A stretch of 64,000 nt of DNA from Amorphochlora amoebiformis (GCA_054601695.1 BAAHQB010000358.1:62001-126000); one strand, 5' to 3'; shown: positions 1-48,403, counted from the first letter of the stretch. The notes: generated by a model not told the origin, from the letters alone. Program-made: numbers and translations.

Positions 1-448
1 CGATCGGATCATGCTTATACAATACTGGATACTTAATTAACAAACATTATCGATTATCATACTTGTGATATAGATATCTAGTCTAGCTAGTATGTACTAA
101 TCATTTACAATTGCTAGAATTAATTCTAGTAATTGGTCAGTAATATCAGGCAGCGATTCAGGCTATACAATATCATTGTCTACCACTAGATCTAGCACAT
201 AATAAGCACGGTTTTTGCAGGTCGCGTTATGTACGTACTAGACATAGCTAGTATTGCTCATGATTTACTAGTATCTAGAGTATTGATCATCAAGTAGATC
301 ATGGCCATATGTATTATTTTTTTTTAGTACCATAGCCTATGCAATATATATATATATATATATACATACATGCGTCGATATTCGCTATTTAAATCGACTT
401 TTTGATAGTAAGCAACTTTTTGACTGACGGTGGTATGTGCTTCAGAAT
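1..448. other. Intergenic spacer, CTAG/GATC-rich, then a TA tract
   Basis: No coding region is seen. The first 310 bases lack TA arrays and are instead crowded with the palindromes CTAG and GATC (about a dozen CTAG sites). From about 345 a (TA)n tract begins. It lies downstream of the minus-strand cysteine-rich gene, whose stop is at 449. The same composition returns in other spacers near 13.9 kb and 53.8 kb. Confidence 0.6.
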
Positions 449-5157
<4,709 letters not shown>

Positions 5158-5896
5158 CTGTACAAATATATATGTAACACATACATCTAATTTTATGTAT
5201 ATATATATACACATACACATATATATATATACACACACACACACACATGTATATTACACATATATATACACACACACACATATACTTATGTATATATAAG
5301 GCAATGTGAAAAAGAAGTCACACACACATATAATATACACACACACATATATACATATATACACATACACATATATATAATATACACACACATACACATA
5401 GACACACACAAACATCACACATGCACATATATATATACATATATATATACATACATAACGTAATGTGAAAAAGTGGATAGGGAGATAAGGGTCGAATCAG
5501 AGAGGAGTCGGAGGAGAGAGGGAGAGAGGGAATTGGGGAGTGGAAGAGAGAATGCGAAGAGGATATAAAGTACCGATTGCGAAGTCGTACTTTGACCTTA
5601 TTGTTGAGACCGTATACTTGTGAGATATGTTCGGCCTTTCTCACATCTCGATCTTCTGCACTAGCCTTTCATGAATGTGTACATCAGCGAACTATGCCTC
5701 AAATTTAGTTACCCAGCTAGAACCCTACCCCAATCAATCAGCCGCCCATTACACCCAAAACTGGTGAGAATCCCAGCTGTCCCAACTCGGTCCCAGTTAT
5801 TCCCTTTTGTCGCCTAGATTGCATCTTTTTGTAGCCTAAAATTCCTTCCCCTGGCGTTAGAATGCTTTGTATGTTCTCCCCATAACTTCTGACATC
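5158..5896. other. Unassigned stretch: CA/TA repeats, then unique sequence
   Basis: The interval 5190-5450 is CA/TA microsatellite. The interval 5460-5896 is unique sequence of mixed composition that should hold the 5' exons and promoter of the cysteine-rich gene. On minus, possible exon borders are an acceptor CAG at about 5668 and a donor GTATACGG at about 5621, but no start codon with a signal peptide could be joined in frame. Confidence 0.4.
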
Positions 5897-6210
5897 TCAT
5901 GAAATTAAGCTCATATATTCCTCCCGGACGTACTGAAAGCCGTCAGTACGATGGTATACCTTTGAATGAAGGTTTACCATAAACCAGACGGTGAGTATTA
6001 ACCCTATGAGCACCGAAGTTCCGATTGCAAGTTGCCTATTCTAAACAGAGACAAATATTAGGCCAAATTTACCCGTGATTCTACAACAGAATAGAGGTAA
6101 AAAAGCGATCATGATTTACATGGTTGATCGCCTACCCGATTTATTGTCCCGTTGACAGATTTGCTCAGATAGCGCCAAAGCTTGTCTAACTGTCGCACCC
6201 GCCTCGTCAT
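5897..6210 (-). CDS. Small single-pass membrane protein (72 aa, two exons)
   Basis: Exon 1 is 6136-6210, starting at ATG; exon 2 is 5897-6040, ending in TGA; the donor is GTAGGC and the acceptor TTTAG, phase 0. The product opens with a basic segment (MTRRVRQLDKLWRYL), then a hydrophobic span of about 19 residues around AIGTSVLIGLILTVWFM (residues 30-46), then a short polar tail. Positive charge before the span suggests either an N-in signal anchor or a mitochondrial inner-membrane accessory subunit; no family was recognised. Exon 2 contains two adjacent inverted repeats (5929-5950 and 5951-5980). A GTAAAC donor just after the span would allow further exons instead of this stop. Its start lies 120 bases from the divergent coiled-coil gene. 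Confidence 0.5.
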
Positions 6211-6330
6211 CCACCTGGGAATTGGGACAAGCCTGGGACGTCGGTGGGTCTCATACTATACCCTCTAGTGACCGAGCGACTCTTATGTGACATATTTGGG
6301 TGACATCCACTGTCATTTGCTGATTTGCTG
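6211..6330. promoter_or_regulatory. Compact bidirectional promoter region
   Basis: These 120 bases separate the start codon of the minus-strand membrane protein from that of the plus-strand coiled-coil gene. Both 5' UTRs and any shared promoter must lie here unless further upstream exons exist. No TATA box is evident, and a GACGTC palindrome occurs near 6238. The call rests on gene positions. Confidence 0.5.
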
Positions 6331-7358
6331 ATGGATCCCCCCGCCTCTGCAAGAGGCTGGAGGGACAAGCCACAGAGAAGTTCAAGCAGTCGTTCACCCC
6401 CTCCCAGTGTGGCCCCACTGCGATTCTCTGGGGATACTGTCGCATCTGGGGAAACCAAGGGTGATGGGTCTCTGGGGGCCCAGATACATGAAATCTCTGC
6501 ATTAATTAGGAAGAGAAAATCTGAACTGAGGACCCTGAAGGCAGGGTCAAGGCTTGCTCGTTGCGAGGCTAAATATCTAGAAGTCCAGCATGGTCTACCG
6601 ACCGTCCGATCGCTCAGAGAGCGTCTAAATGTGGCACGCAATGTGCTGAATGAGGCGACAGTGTATCGAGGGAAATGCCTAAAACACTTAGAGATGCTAA
6701 ACTCGGCGATCGAAGGCAAGATCACCGCGGAAAAAAAGTCTCGTAACGAGGCACAGATTGTGCTCTTCGACGTTCGTGCCGCGGAACAGCGAAACAGAAT
6801 GTGGCAAAAACGGAACAGCAATATAAAAATGGAAGTTCGAAAACTTAGGGGCAAGCTGGAGGTGAATGAAGCGAAACTGCGAGGCCAGGTCGAACCGTCC
6901 CATCTTACTATAGAGCTCTCAGATGGTACACCACCTCTCACTCGTCAAGAGAAATCGCTAATAAGAAGCTCAATGCCGCTAATATGGCAACGAATGAAAC
7001 GTCTCGACAAAAACCTTAGAATCGCACCGGTTCTGGTGCAGCGACGATTCCTAGATTTCCTACAAAAACATAAGAGTGAGTGGAAGGGTCAAAAGCATAT
7101 TCTCCAGGCTGACCTTCAGACTGTCGACGCTACCCTTACTGATTTGAAGAGACAGGTATCAAGTGAAACATGGACGATTGAAACACTTTAACGAATGGTA
7201 TTTACTCTTTGTAGGACAAGACCGAGCTGATGACACAGAGTGAGTCTAAATTTGACTTATTACAGTCCATACAGTCGTCAGCAGAAGCCAAAAAAATAAA
7301 ATACATTTGGATCACGAGAAAACTGGCCGGTAACATCAACATTCCCACATTCCATATG

Positions 7359-7421
<63 letters not shown>

Positions 7422-7657
7422 TTAATATATAATATATATGAATAATTATATAAATGCATAACATATAATTACACTATATATGTTATATATATATATATAT
7501 ATATATACACTGTATTATGTATTTCTATATGTACATGTATGTAAATATAATGAATGCATAGAAATACACGTATGGAAATATACAATATAATATTATATAC
7601 ATATAATATATATATATATATATATTCCGTATGCAAATATAGAAGTATGTACATATT

Positions 7658-7748
<91 letters not shown>

Positions 7749-7822
7749 ATGTAAAGATTCCTATAATGTAAATAATATATATATATATATATATATAATA
7801 TTTATAAATAAATATGTATAAA

Positions 7823-7881
<59 letters not shown>

Positions 7882-7933
7882 GTATATATACATACATATA
7901 TATATGTATATATTTATATATATATATATATAT

Positions 7934-7974
<41 letters not shown>

Positions 7975-8184
7975 ACCAGGGAAGCCATGGTGGGCTTAGA
8001 ATCCGTGATCACGTCTGCGATGAAGGACAAGGGACGTGAGCTGGACCTCGGTGGGCCATCTGAACTCGCACCTGGGAGCCTGAGGGAGTCTAACACACCT
8101 CTATCGGATTTCCGTGACATGCCTATGTTAATAGAGAGATTACGGAGAGCCGTAAATGCGCTGATCATGGCTGCAGATGTATAG
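6331..8184 (+). CDS. Coiled-coil protein, 3 exons, 383 aa, function unknown
   Basis: Exons are 6331-7155, 7215-7329 and 7973-8184, joined in phases 0 and 1 with GT-AG borders (acceptors TTTGTAG and ATACAG). An upstream in-frame TTG at 6325 is not a eukaryotic start, so the ATG at 6331 is chosen. Residues 1-55 are Pro/Ser-rich and probably disordered. From about residue 60 to 310 the protein is highly charged (Lys/Arg/Glu) with leucine spacing typical of long coiled coils, for example around [16 protein letters not shown] and [11 protein letters not shown]. The last exon has a short polar tail ending ALIMAADV. The first exon is 825 bases, by far the longest in the window, and has no TA tract. 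The second intron is 643 bases of mostly (TA)n. A cytoskeletal or scaffold role is only a guess. Confidence 0.72.
7353..7970. repeat. Intronic TA microsatellite array
   Basis: Most of intron 2 of the coiled-coil gene consists of (TA)n blocks, including long pure runs near 7361-7419 and 7667-7741. The array continues to within three bases of the 3' splice site, where TATATACAG serves as acceptor. Confidence 0.9.
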
Positions 8185-8352
8185 GGCTACTGTGTCTAAC
8201 CGTTATCATAGTTCGAATCATTGTATCCCATTCTCCTTAATCAAGGTAATATAATATATATCTTCACATAATAATAATAATAATATTAATATATATTTAT
8301 ATAATATATATATATATATATGTAAAACATAAATATATATATATATATATAC

Positions 8353-8390
<38 letters not shown>

Positions 8391-8447
8391 AGTGTATAAA
8401 TATATATCTCATATATATTTTTATGCATGTATATACTGATTTATCTA

Positions 8448-8498
<51 letters not shown>

Positions 8499-8583
8499 CT
8501 AGATATATACATATACTTACGTATAATGTCGTGTTCATATTTTTTTGATATGTATAATATCTATTAGTACATGTAAATATATA

Positions 8584-8615
<32 letters not shown>

Positions 8616-9129
8616 CGTATATCATAGTATATATAAATATATATCGGTATATATACATCATGATATGTGTCTACATGAAAATACATATTGTATCATGCCA
8701 TCAGTGATACCAGATCATGATATGTGTCTATATGAAAATACATATTATATCATGCCATCAGTGATACAAGGGATGTCAATAACGATAGAACCAATGGATA
8801 TAGTATCATGATCATAGGCTAGATATCACGACTCATTGTGTAGACAACAAATGGTTCCACCGTCGCAGGCGCACAACAAAATCCAACTGGGGAGCCACTG
8901 GGGAGCCACATGACTGAATACGTCACTCTTAAAGCACAAGGCATAAGCTCAACTCTCCCAGGGAGCATTCAAGAGATGGAGAGTATCTAAGAATCATCAT
9001 GCTCCGCGGACAGCCCCCCCCCAAGAAGGAAAATGCAAACGGACTTCGAACCTCCGGCACCCACAGAATTTCGATTCCGTGTTTTATAATTTCGGCCCGT
9101 GGCGCTCCGACCATCCGGCTTTGAGCTCG
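8185..9129. other. Spacer between two plus-strand genes
   Basis: TA/TAA repeats fill 8250-8655. A 56-base tandem duplication lies at 8659-8769. The last 300 bases (8830-9129) are unique sequence of higher GC that should hold the promoter of the WD40 gene; it includes a duplicated CTGGGGAGCCA at about 8887-8908, ATACGTCACTC near 8919 and a run of nine C near 9015. Confidence 0.55.
8659..8769. repeat. 56-base tandem duplication with palindromic parts
   Basis: Two copies of about 56 bases differ at only a few positions. Each begins CATGATATGTGTCTA and ends ATGCCATCAGTGATAC. Copies begin near 8659 and 8715. Each contains TATCATGCCATCAGTGATA, an imperfect inverted repeat. It lies between genes and has no coding potential. 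Confidence 0.7.
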
Positions 9130-13771
<4,642 letters not shown>

Positions 13772-14826
13772 CCGCGCCGCCTGTCGTGTCGATTGCGGCG
13801 TAGTATGTACAACTCTCCAGATCTAATACATAAATAAATTCCATGCATATGTTCATATAGTGCGTACAAATGCCATGATGAAGGATACACTAGCCTAGCA
13901 CATGATTGCGCTCGCTAGATGAGGTTATACTATGTATGATACGGGAGCTAACTATTCTCTAGATTCTACGTAATACATCGCTCACAACCCTGATCATGAT
14001 TATGAATCAGTCTGAGAATCTACATAAATGTACACTGTGTTGGCGCCTAGCCTCCTGTATACTCATATGCGTAGATTACGTGCAAACTTCAATGCCGCAG
14101 CTGAGTATCTAAGTACATACCGTAGGGTGCGTACGTACCAACACGTGCATACTGACTCATATCACTCTAGCATCAGCATATGAGTACGTAAGTGCATAAC
14201 GGACGGAGCACACGTACGTACCAATACGTACGTACGTACAATATGGGTCGCAGTATGTTACCAGTAAGTACATACCGCAGGGTGCGTACGTACCAACACG
14301 TGCATACTGACTCATATCTCTAGCATCAGTATATATACGTAAGTGCATAACGGACGGAGCACACGTACGTACCAATACGTACGTAGCCGCAGTATGTTAC
14401 CAGTAAGTACATACCGCAGGGTGCGTACGTACCAACACGTGCATACTGACTCATATCGAGTACGTAAGTGCATAACGGACGGAGCACACGTACGTACCAA
14501 TACGTACGTACGTACAATATGGGCCGCAGTATGTTACCAGTTGTTTTGCTGCACTTTGTCTTATGAGTTACATTGCCTTAACTATTAATTTGTACAACAA
14601 TGTTGTACAATGTCACTTGTTTGCATGTATTGTATATAACGACTAGAACTACGGTCGTGTCACTTGTATTCACAGTGAGTATTCATTTCCATGACCGTGA
14701 CATACGACTGTTATGCATGTGACATATATTCCCATATTCCGGTATCCGGTTGTGACGTTTATTGGATTTTAATAACAATTTGCAAATGTTGCACCCATGC
14801 ATACTGGTGGTTGCTAACAGGGCGGA
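13772..14826. other. Convergent intergenic spacer
   Basis: It lies between the stop of the WD40 gene (plus) and the stop of the PPR gene (minus). The interval 13870-14060 is CTAG-rich unique sequence, 14110-14545 is a minisatellite, and 14589-14609 is a perfect 9-base inverted repeat (TTGTACAAC, loop AAT, GTTGTACAA). No coding region is convincing; small minus-strand frames at 14157-14517 are translations of the minisatellite. Confidence 0.6.
14110..14545. repeat. Three-copy minisatellite rich in CGTACG palindromes
   Basis: Three tandem copies of roughly 120-160 bases share, in order, AGTACATACCG, GGGTGCGTACGTACCAACAC, TGCATACTGACTCATATC, TAAGTGCATAACGGACGGAG and CACACGTACGTACCAATACG, and each closes with CGCAGTATGTTACCAGT. 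Copies differ mainly by deletions, for example of CTCTAGCATCAG and of an ACGTACGTACAATATGGG block. The unit is unrelated to the intronic TA arrays. Confidence 0.85.
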
Positions 14827-41647
<26,821 letters not shown>

Positions 41648-41891
41648 CTTTCACAAAAAGAAACTCGGAATCGTTCGTTCGGAAATATCCTTAGATGTAA
41701 TGTTGTGTTCTGCGGCCGAGTAAATACGAGTTTTCACGCAGACATGCAACGAGGCCGTGGCGGAAGGCTGTCAACGATGTACAGTATGACAGATGGTATT
41801 GTCACCCAAACTCATCGTGACGAGCCCCTATGTCACAATCTGAAAGAGACTGCGTGACATTACCATACGTCACATAATTCCTTTCAAAAAT
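41648..41891. promoter_or_regulatory. Bidirectional promoter between PPR and ShKT genes
   Basis: The 244 bases between two divergent start codons are unique, TA-free sequence. ATACGTCACAT near 41867 resembles ATACGTCACTC in front of the WD40 gene, but with only two cases this may be chance. An open frame on plus here (41573-41857) is the shadow of PPR exon 1. Confidence 0.5.
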
Positions 41892-42798
41892 ATGTCGACA
41901 GCGAAGATCTCCCGCATATCGCTCGTCTTCGGCGCCCTTGTCTGCACCCTAAGACCCTATGGAGTCTCAGCCGCAGATTCAAAGGCTAATGAAGTGGAGG
42001 TCCAAAGAAATAAGTTTATACTTGCGTTGACAGATTCTGGACTCGTTTAGACTCAATCTTGTCCGGAAGCTGAAAATCTTGGCCTTGTTATCAGGTCACT
42101 TTGTCCGTTCCGCTCGTGCTGGAAGCCCGGGGAGCACTAAACCAATTTGACGAGGGCTTACAATGCCGAGATCTGGTAAGACAAATCTGCTCGTCTTGTG
42201 TTGCAGACATGATGCACATGGCGTCGCTGACGCAAGCAGACTGCGAGTACAAGATTTGCATAACTCTATGCGACTACCCAGTGATTAAGACAGCTTGTTT
42301 AGATTGTGAACGCGCTGACAATGTACTCTATGGTCAATAACGTTGCGTTGAGAGCGCTTTTCGACGTCAACACTGATGCCCAGTACCCTAATCGTTGCTC
42401 ACGTACATCCCTCTGTCAGCGGCAAGAATGCGGAACGTGGGCCAGAGAAGGAGAATGTTCGAACAATCCTCGCTTTATGTTGGAAAGTAAGTGGGACACT
42501 TGTGAATCACAAATATCTGACATCCCCGAAATCAGCATGCCGAGTATCGTGCAACTCTTGCCAAATGGAACCAGGGGACGCGATCAAGGTGAAAAAGAGA
42601 ATAACAATTTGACGTAATTCAACCAATATATGCTCACTCAACGAATATACCACCACTTAATTACAGATTGCCGAGAGTGCCCTCCTAGCGCTACGATCCC
42701 TAACAATCCACTTTTTCACGGCCAACCAGACGGCCAAAGCAAGCCAGGTTCTCCATAGCGCACGAGCACATGCGTTCATAGAAAGCTATAAGCAATAA
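41892..42798 (+). CDS. Secreted cysteine-rich protein with a ShKT domain, 5 exons, about 195 aa
   Basis: Exons: 41892-41999, 42095-42322, 42420-42486, 42536-42588, 42667-42798 (TAA). Introns are short (49-97 bases) and free of TA repeats, unlike the neighbours. The N terminus (ISLVFGALVCTL, then GVSAADS) is a clear signal peptide cleaved near residue 28. Exon 2 encodes a Cys-rich segment (LQCRDL, ICSSC, DCEYKICITLC, ACLDC). Exons 3-4 encode a ShKT motif (ECGTWAREGECSNNPRFMLE, then TCRVSCNSC), a six-cysteine fold found in secreted proteins of many eukaryotes, often beside enzymes, where it aids protein or channel binding. The C-terminal 44 residues are Ala-rich and helical. The first donor is uncertain: GTGGAG at 41994 or GTCCAA at 42000, both phase 0. 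The role is unknown. Confidence 0.8.
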
Positions 42799-42895
42799 GA
42801 CATCAACCATGCATGCCTATCCACCCTGTCTAAGTCAAATACTATGATAATCGGCTGAATCATTTTAACACAGCTGAATGAAGCCACGAACGCCA

Positions 42896-43138
42896 TCATT
42901 CGTCGTTACTCTCAAATGTAACATCGGCTCTCTCGAGATTGTTTGTCATCTCCTTACTTAGCATGTTCTCAGGGTCCCCAACCCGCGCGCGTACCTCCAG
43001 AATATCCACAGGATGATTGTATCGGAGCTCCAAGGTACCCACAAAGTATTCTATCCGCCACACGATTTCAAAAAATAACAGCTCTGTTATCTTTTGCTCA
43101 GTGCTTCCAGAGGACACAATGTCCACTTTCAAGACCAC
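42896..43138 (-). CDS. Hypothetical 80-residue protein, single exon
   Basis: An ATG-to-TGA frame of 81 codons has a protein-like balance of residues (MVLKVDIVSSGSTEQK, IVWRIEYFVGTLELRY, DPENMLSKEMTNNLER), unlike repeat-derived frames. It converges on the ShKT gene with 97 bases between stops. No family was recognised and no hydrophobic segment is present. Internal GTACGC and CTAAG could mark an intron. It may also be the last exon of a larger minus-strand gene whose upstream exons lie beyond the TA array at 43170-44860, though none was seen there. Confidence 0.4.
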   Translation of the reverse strand: MVLKVDIVSSGSTEQKITELLFFEIVWRIEYFVGTLELRYNHPVDILEVRARVGDPENMLSKEMTNNLERADVTFESNDE

Positions 43139-43179
43139 TGTCCGTAATTATTCTATGTATTAGATATCTTAGTTTCATA

Positions 43180-43306
43180 TTATATATATATATATATACA
43201 CACATATATTATGTACATTATCGTCCATAAATATAAATTTGTACTAATACGTGTTTGTGTAGATAGTGTAAAAATGTATGTGTGTGTGTGTGTATTATGT
43301 ACATAT

Positions 43307-43376
<70 letters not shown>

Positions 43377-43784
43377 ATATATATATATATATGCATGTAT
43401 AATATATACTTGGATAGTATATTTATACATGTATTTAGATAATTTCTTTTATAATATAAAAATGTATATATGTATATATTCATATACATACATGAATATC
43501 TATATTTTTACATACATATAACTATATAACGTATGAATTGTATATTTCCATGTAATATGTATGTGTATATATATATATATATATATACATATATATTATA
43601 TATATATGTATGTATATAATCATGAAACATACACATTTACAGATACATGTGTACTCATAGACATACAGTTTGTATACATGCATAAAACTTATATAACATA
43701 TATGTATGTATATATGCATATGTGTGTGTGTGTTAATATACACATATATATATATATGTGTGTGTGTGTGTGTATATATATTAC

Positions 43785-43820
<36 letters not shown>

Positions 43821-43920
43821 AAAAATAGTTTATAGATACTTATTTATCTTTTTCGTGTACGTATAATATATTTATATGTACATATGTGTATGTCTTACTT
43901 TATATATGTGTATATTTATA

Positions 43921-43969
<49 letters not shown>

Positions 43970-44179
43970 GTATCTACATATATATGTATATGCATATATA
44001 AATATATATATATATACACTTCTTTTAAATATATATGTATATATCTACAAATATATATATATATGCATATATATTCTACAAATATATATATATATATATA
44101 TGTTAAAATATGTAATAAATTTATGTTTATATTATATAATATATATAATACATATATTCTAAGTTATCAGGCATGCATT

Positions 44180-44221
<42 letters not shown>

Positions 44222-44366
44222 ACATATATGGGTATGCAAACTATATAAATACATATATATATATATATATATATTGTATAATGCCTAAATATATATACAC
44301 ATTTACATTGTTCATTCAATACATGTGTATTACACATGTGTATATGTATATATGGATATACAAATA

Positions 44367-44399
<33 letters not shown>

Positions 44400-44714
44400 C
44401 ATATATATATATATATATATATCATATATATATATATATCATATATATATATATATATGTACATATTACTCACGAATTTGTCTTTATACCATATCTATCT
44501 TACAGACGCATATATATATATATATATATATATTATATACATATATGTATATATATATAAACATAAATAAATTTACATAAATATATATATATATATATAT
44601 GATATATATAATATATATACGTACACATACGTACACATATAGTTACACATAAATACACTCATATATATACTCTATATATATATATATATATACATTCACA
44701 GCCATATATATTGA

Positions 44715-44758
<44 letters not shown>

Positions 44759-44870
44759 TACATATGTATATATCATATATATATATGTACATCTATATAT
44801 AATATATATACATATGCATAGTTGTAGTAAATATAGATATGTAGATATGCATATATTACATGGTATATAC
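43180..44870. repeat. TA/TG microsatellite region upstream of the aldo-keto reductase
   Basis: It is continuous TA repeat with TG and CT interruptions (CTCTCT at 44367-44384). No exon-like island was found. If the reductase has upstream exons they would have to lie here or beyond. Confidence 0.8.
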
Positions 44871-44934
44871 CTACTTGTATCACCTCCAGATCATTCGTGA
44901 CAATGTCATACCACCTGGAAAGCTCGAAGATGCT

Positions 44935-45895
44935 ATGTATGTCCTTAGCAATGACGTGGGGGTAGGATTGAACTCAAATATTATATTTTGATATTTTCGA
45001 CGTGTTATTTATGAGTGGACTTTGATTGCGCAGATGCCGTTGGTCGGGTTTGGGACTTGGCAGCTGCAGGGTGAAATCTGCTACAAGTCGGTGAGTAGGG
45101 CGATTGTGAGAAAAAGATGATGACTTCATAGTATTCTCCACCCCTCAATCTCCCCCTCATCTCTACCTCCCTTTTCTATCTCACTATATCTTTCTCCTCA
45201 TATAACCCCAATTGTCCAGCTGATGAATGCCTTATTCCAGGTTTTGGAAGCCCTCAAGGCTGGCTATCGGCATGTTGACACTGCTCAGGTTTCTATTTAC
45301 GCTTCTGATTTGTAGCGCTCTTCAATCCTTTTATATGTATTCATACATAAATATATATACACATATTATATTTATATATATATATATATATGCTTACACA
45401 CATTTGTATATACAACATGAAACATTCGCATGTATCCGTATACGGATATATCTAATATATATATACATATATATATATATTATATATATACATTATATAT
45501 ATATATACACATATAATAAAATATATATATATATATAATATATATGTATGTGTGCATACATCATATAAATAGATAGATATACATATAACATGTGTATCTA
45601 AATATGATGCATGCTTTCATTACTTACACATCATGTATATTAATATATATATATATATACATATATTTGTTCTATGTATAAATATATATATATAATTTGT
45701 GTATGTGTATTATATATATATACTAACCACATACACAATATAAATATGTTTATACATATATATATTTATTTGTGTAAATATATATATATACATATTTATA
45801 TATATATATATATATATATGTGTATATTAATTCGTGAATATATACTTACATCTTCTTGTGAATAATAAAATATGTTCCTCTATATTGTGCACATG

Positions 45896-45931
<36 letters not shown>

Positions 45932-46168
45932 TTATATATATATTATACGTTATCTCAGGGTTACTACAATGAAATCGAAGTTGGCAGAGCAATCAAGGAC
46001 TCAGGGATTCCTCGAGAAGACATTTTTGTCTCCACAAAGCTTTCGATCCAAAAGGACTACGAGGCTGGCAGGTCATTCAATAATATCCTACTGTAAAGTA
46101 CAAATATTAATGCATAATTTTTGGACCAGATATTACAAATATTTGTACGATGCATGTATGTTATGTAA

Positions 46169-46211
<43 letters not shown>

Positions 46212-46420
46212 GTTCATATTGCATTGTGTTTGTAGGTTGTGCATTACATATGTATAATATATATGTACACAAATTTGTACATAGTATCTGCATACATGTA
46301 TATCTACATGTTAATGTATACACTCATATGTACATTCAGAGTCGAGGCAGCCCTGAAAAAGCAACTCAAGGAGCTGGGTAGGGTCTCAATTGCACAAATA
46401 TATACATACATATATATATA

Positions 46421-46453
<33 letters not shown>

Positions 46454-47039
46454 TCGGTACATATATACTTCCTCACTATTCGTTTCCTCAGACTTGGACT
46501 ATGTCGATCTCTACATGATTCACGGCCCCGTACACAGCAACCCGGCGATCAATGATGTCCTTCTCCTTTTCCCCTCCAACACCCTAACTTTGGAAGAGAG
46601 AGCACAAATTGAGGGTTAAAAATGAAAGAGAACAATTCAGGGTTACAGAAGAGAGAGAACAATTCAGGGTTAGAGAGGAGAGATATGGGAAGAAGAAGGG
46701 AGAGGAGAGAGAGAAAGGAAGTGGAGAGGGTGAGAAGTCTCAATGATTCTGAATATTTCTCTATACGTAGATTGCTTGGAAACAGATTGAAGAAATATAC
46801 GAGAAGGGGCTTGCTAAGTCCATCGGGCTCAGGTGCAAGTTGGACTGATATTATACATTAATATATATATATATATATATATATGAATATTTTCTGCATA
46901 TGTATGTGTTTATATAAATAAATATTTTTGCAAATGGTATATATGTAGATATGTATATATACATATATATGTACTTATATTTGTTTGTGCATACATATTG
47001 CATATACAAATGTATGCGTATATTAACAAATATATAATG

Positions 47040-47070
<31 letters not shown>

Positions 47071-47544
47071 TATATATATATGGGTATGTATATATATATA
47101 TGTACATAGAAATATATATATATATATATAGAATACATATATTATAAGTATGTATACATAAATATGTATTTTATATATTATATATCGTACATACATACAC
47201 ATATATATATATATATATATGGATCTATATATATGTATATTTTATATACATAAAGATATATACATATGCGCGCGCATGAATCGGCACATAAACACGTACA
47301 CATATATGTATACGTGCATGCGATTGTAACAAGACATACATATATACATCAGCAACTTTGGAGTGGAGCACATGCAGCGAATCATTGCTAACGGCAAGAT
47401 CAAGCCCATGTACGTCCAGAACAAGATGTCTATTTACCACAGGTACAAAACCCGCAACCCTAACCTAATTCTGATGCATCAATCTCCCCATCTCCTCTTT
47501 CCCTCTGTCTTTGCTTCTCTTTCTCTCTCCTCCCACTGCAATTA

Positions 47545-47590
<46 letters not shown>

Positions 47591-48192
47591 TGTGTGTGCA
47601 TGTATGTATGTGTATACATGTATACATGTATACATGTATCTATTACACTACGTTACACTGTTTTGTATTACATTACATTATATTATACAAATGTAAATGT
47701 GTGCATATAAACGTATAAGCAATATTTACATATATATATATATATATATAGTATTATATATATATATATGTATACATATGTGTGTGTATACATACTTTTA
47801 TTATATATAAACGTAGAAATGTAAATGTGTGTATGTGTTTCTCCCTCTTAAAACCCCCCCCCTCTCTCTTCCCACCCTCCCACCGTTGATCAGTCTGACT
47901 CCTCCCTTAATCAAATGTATGTTTAACACTGTCTGTCTATGTAACCTGTAGCAACGGTCAGTACAGGGGCAATAATGAGTTAGAGTTTTGTAAGGAACAA
48001 AACATCGCATTCATGTCATATTCAACGCTCAACTCCTGGCCTCACATGCTATGTAAGAATAAGTGATGTGTTTATGTGTGTGTATGTCTCTGCTGAATAT
48101 GTGTATGTGTGTGTTTATAAATGGAAGTTGGATATATGGATGTGTATGTACGTGTGTATAGATATTTAGATATGCACGATGATGGATGTATG

Positions 48193-48237
<45 letters not shown>

Positions 48238-48366
48238 GTAGCTCTATATATATATAGATATTATATATATATATATACCTAGATATATATATATATATAT
48301 ATATGCATGTATGTATGTATATAAGGATACGTATCTGTTGTATGTAAAAAATGAACATATAAATGC

Positions 48367-48403
<37 letters not shown>

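Noticed and set aside
8929-9114. 61-codon minus-strand frame upstream of the WD40 gene
   Set aside because: It lies in the presumed promoter and 5' UTR; no splice sites, start context or family support.
14157-14588. Several overlapping 60-80 codon frames
   Set aside because: They are translations of the three-copy minisatellite and repeat the same peptide on each unit.
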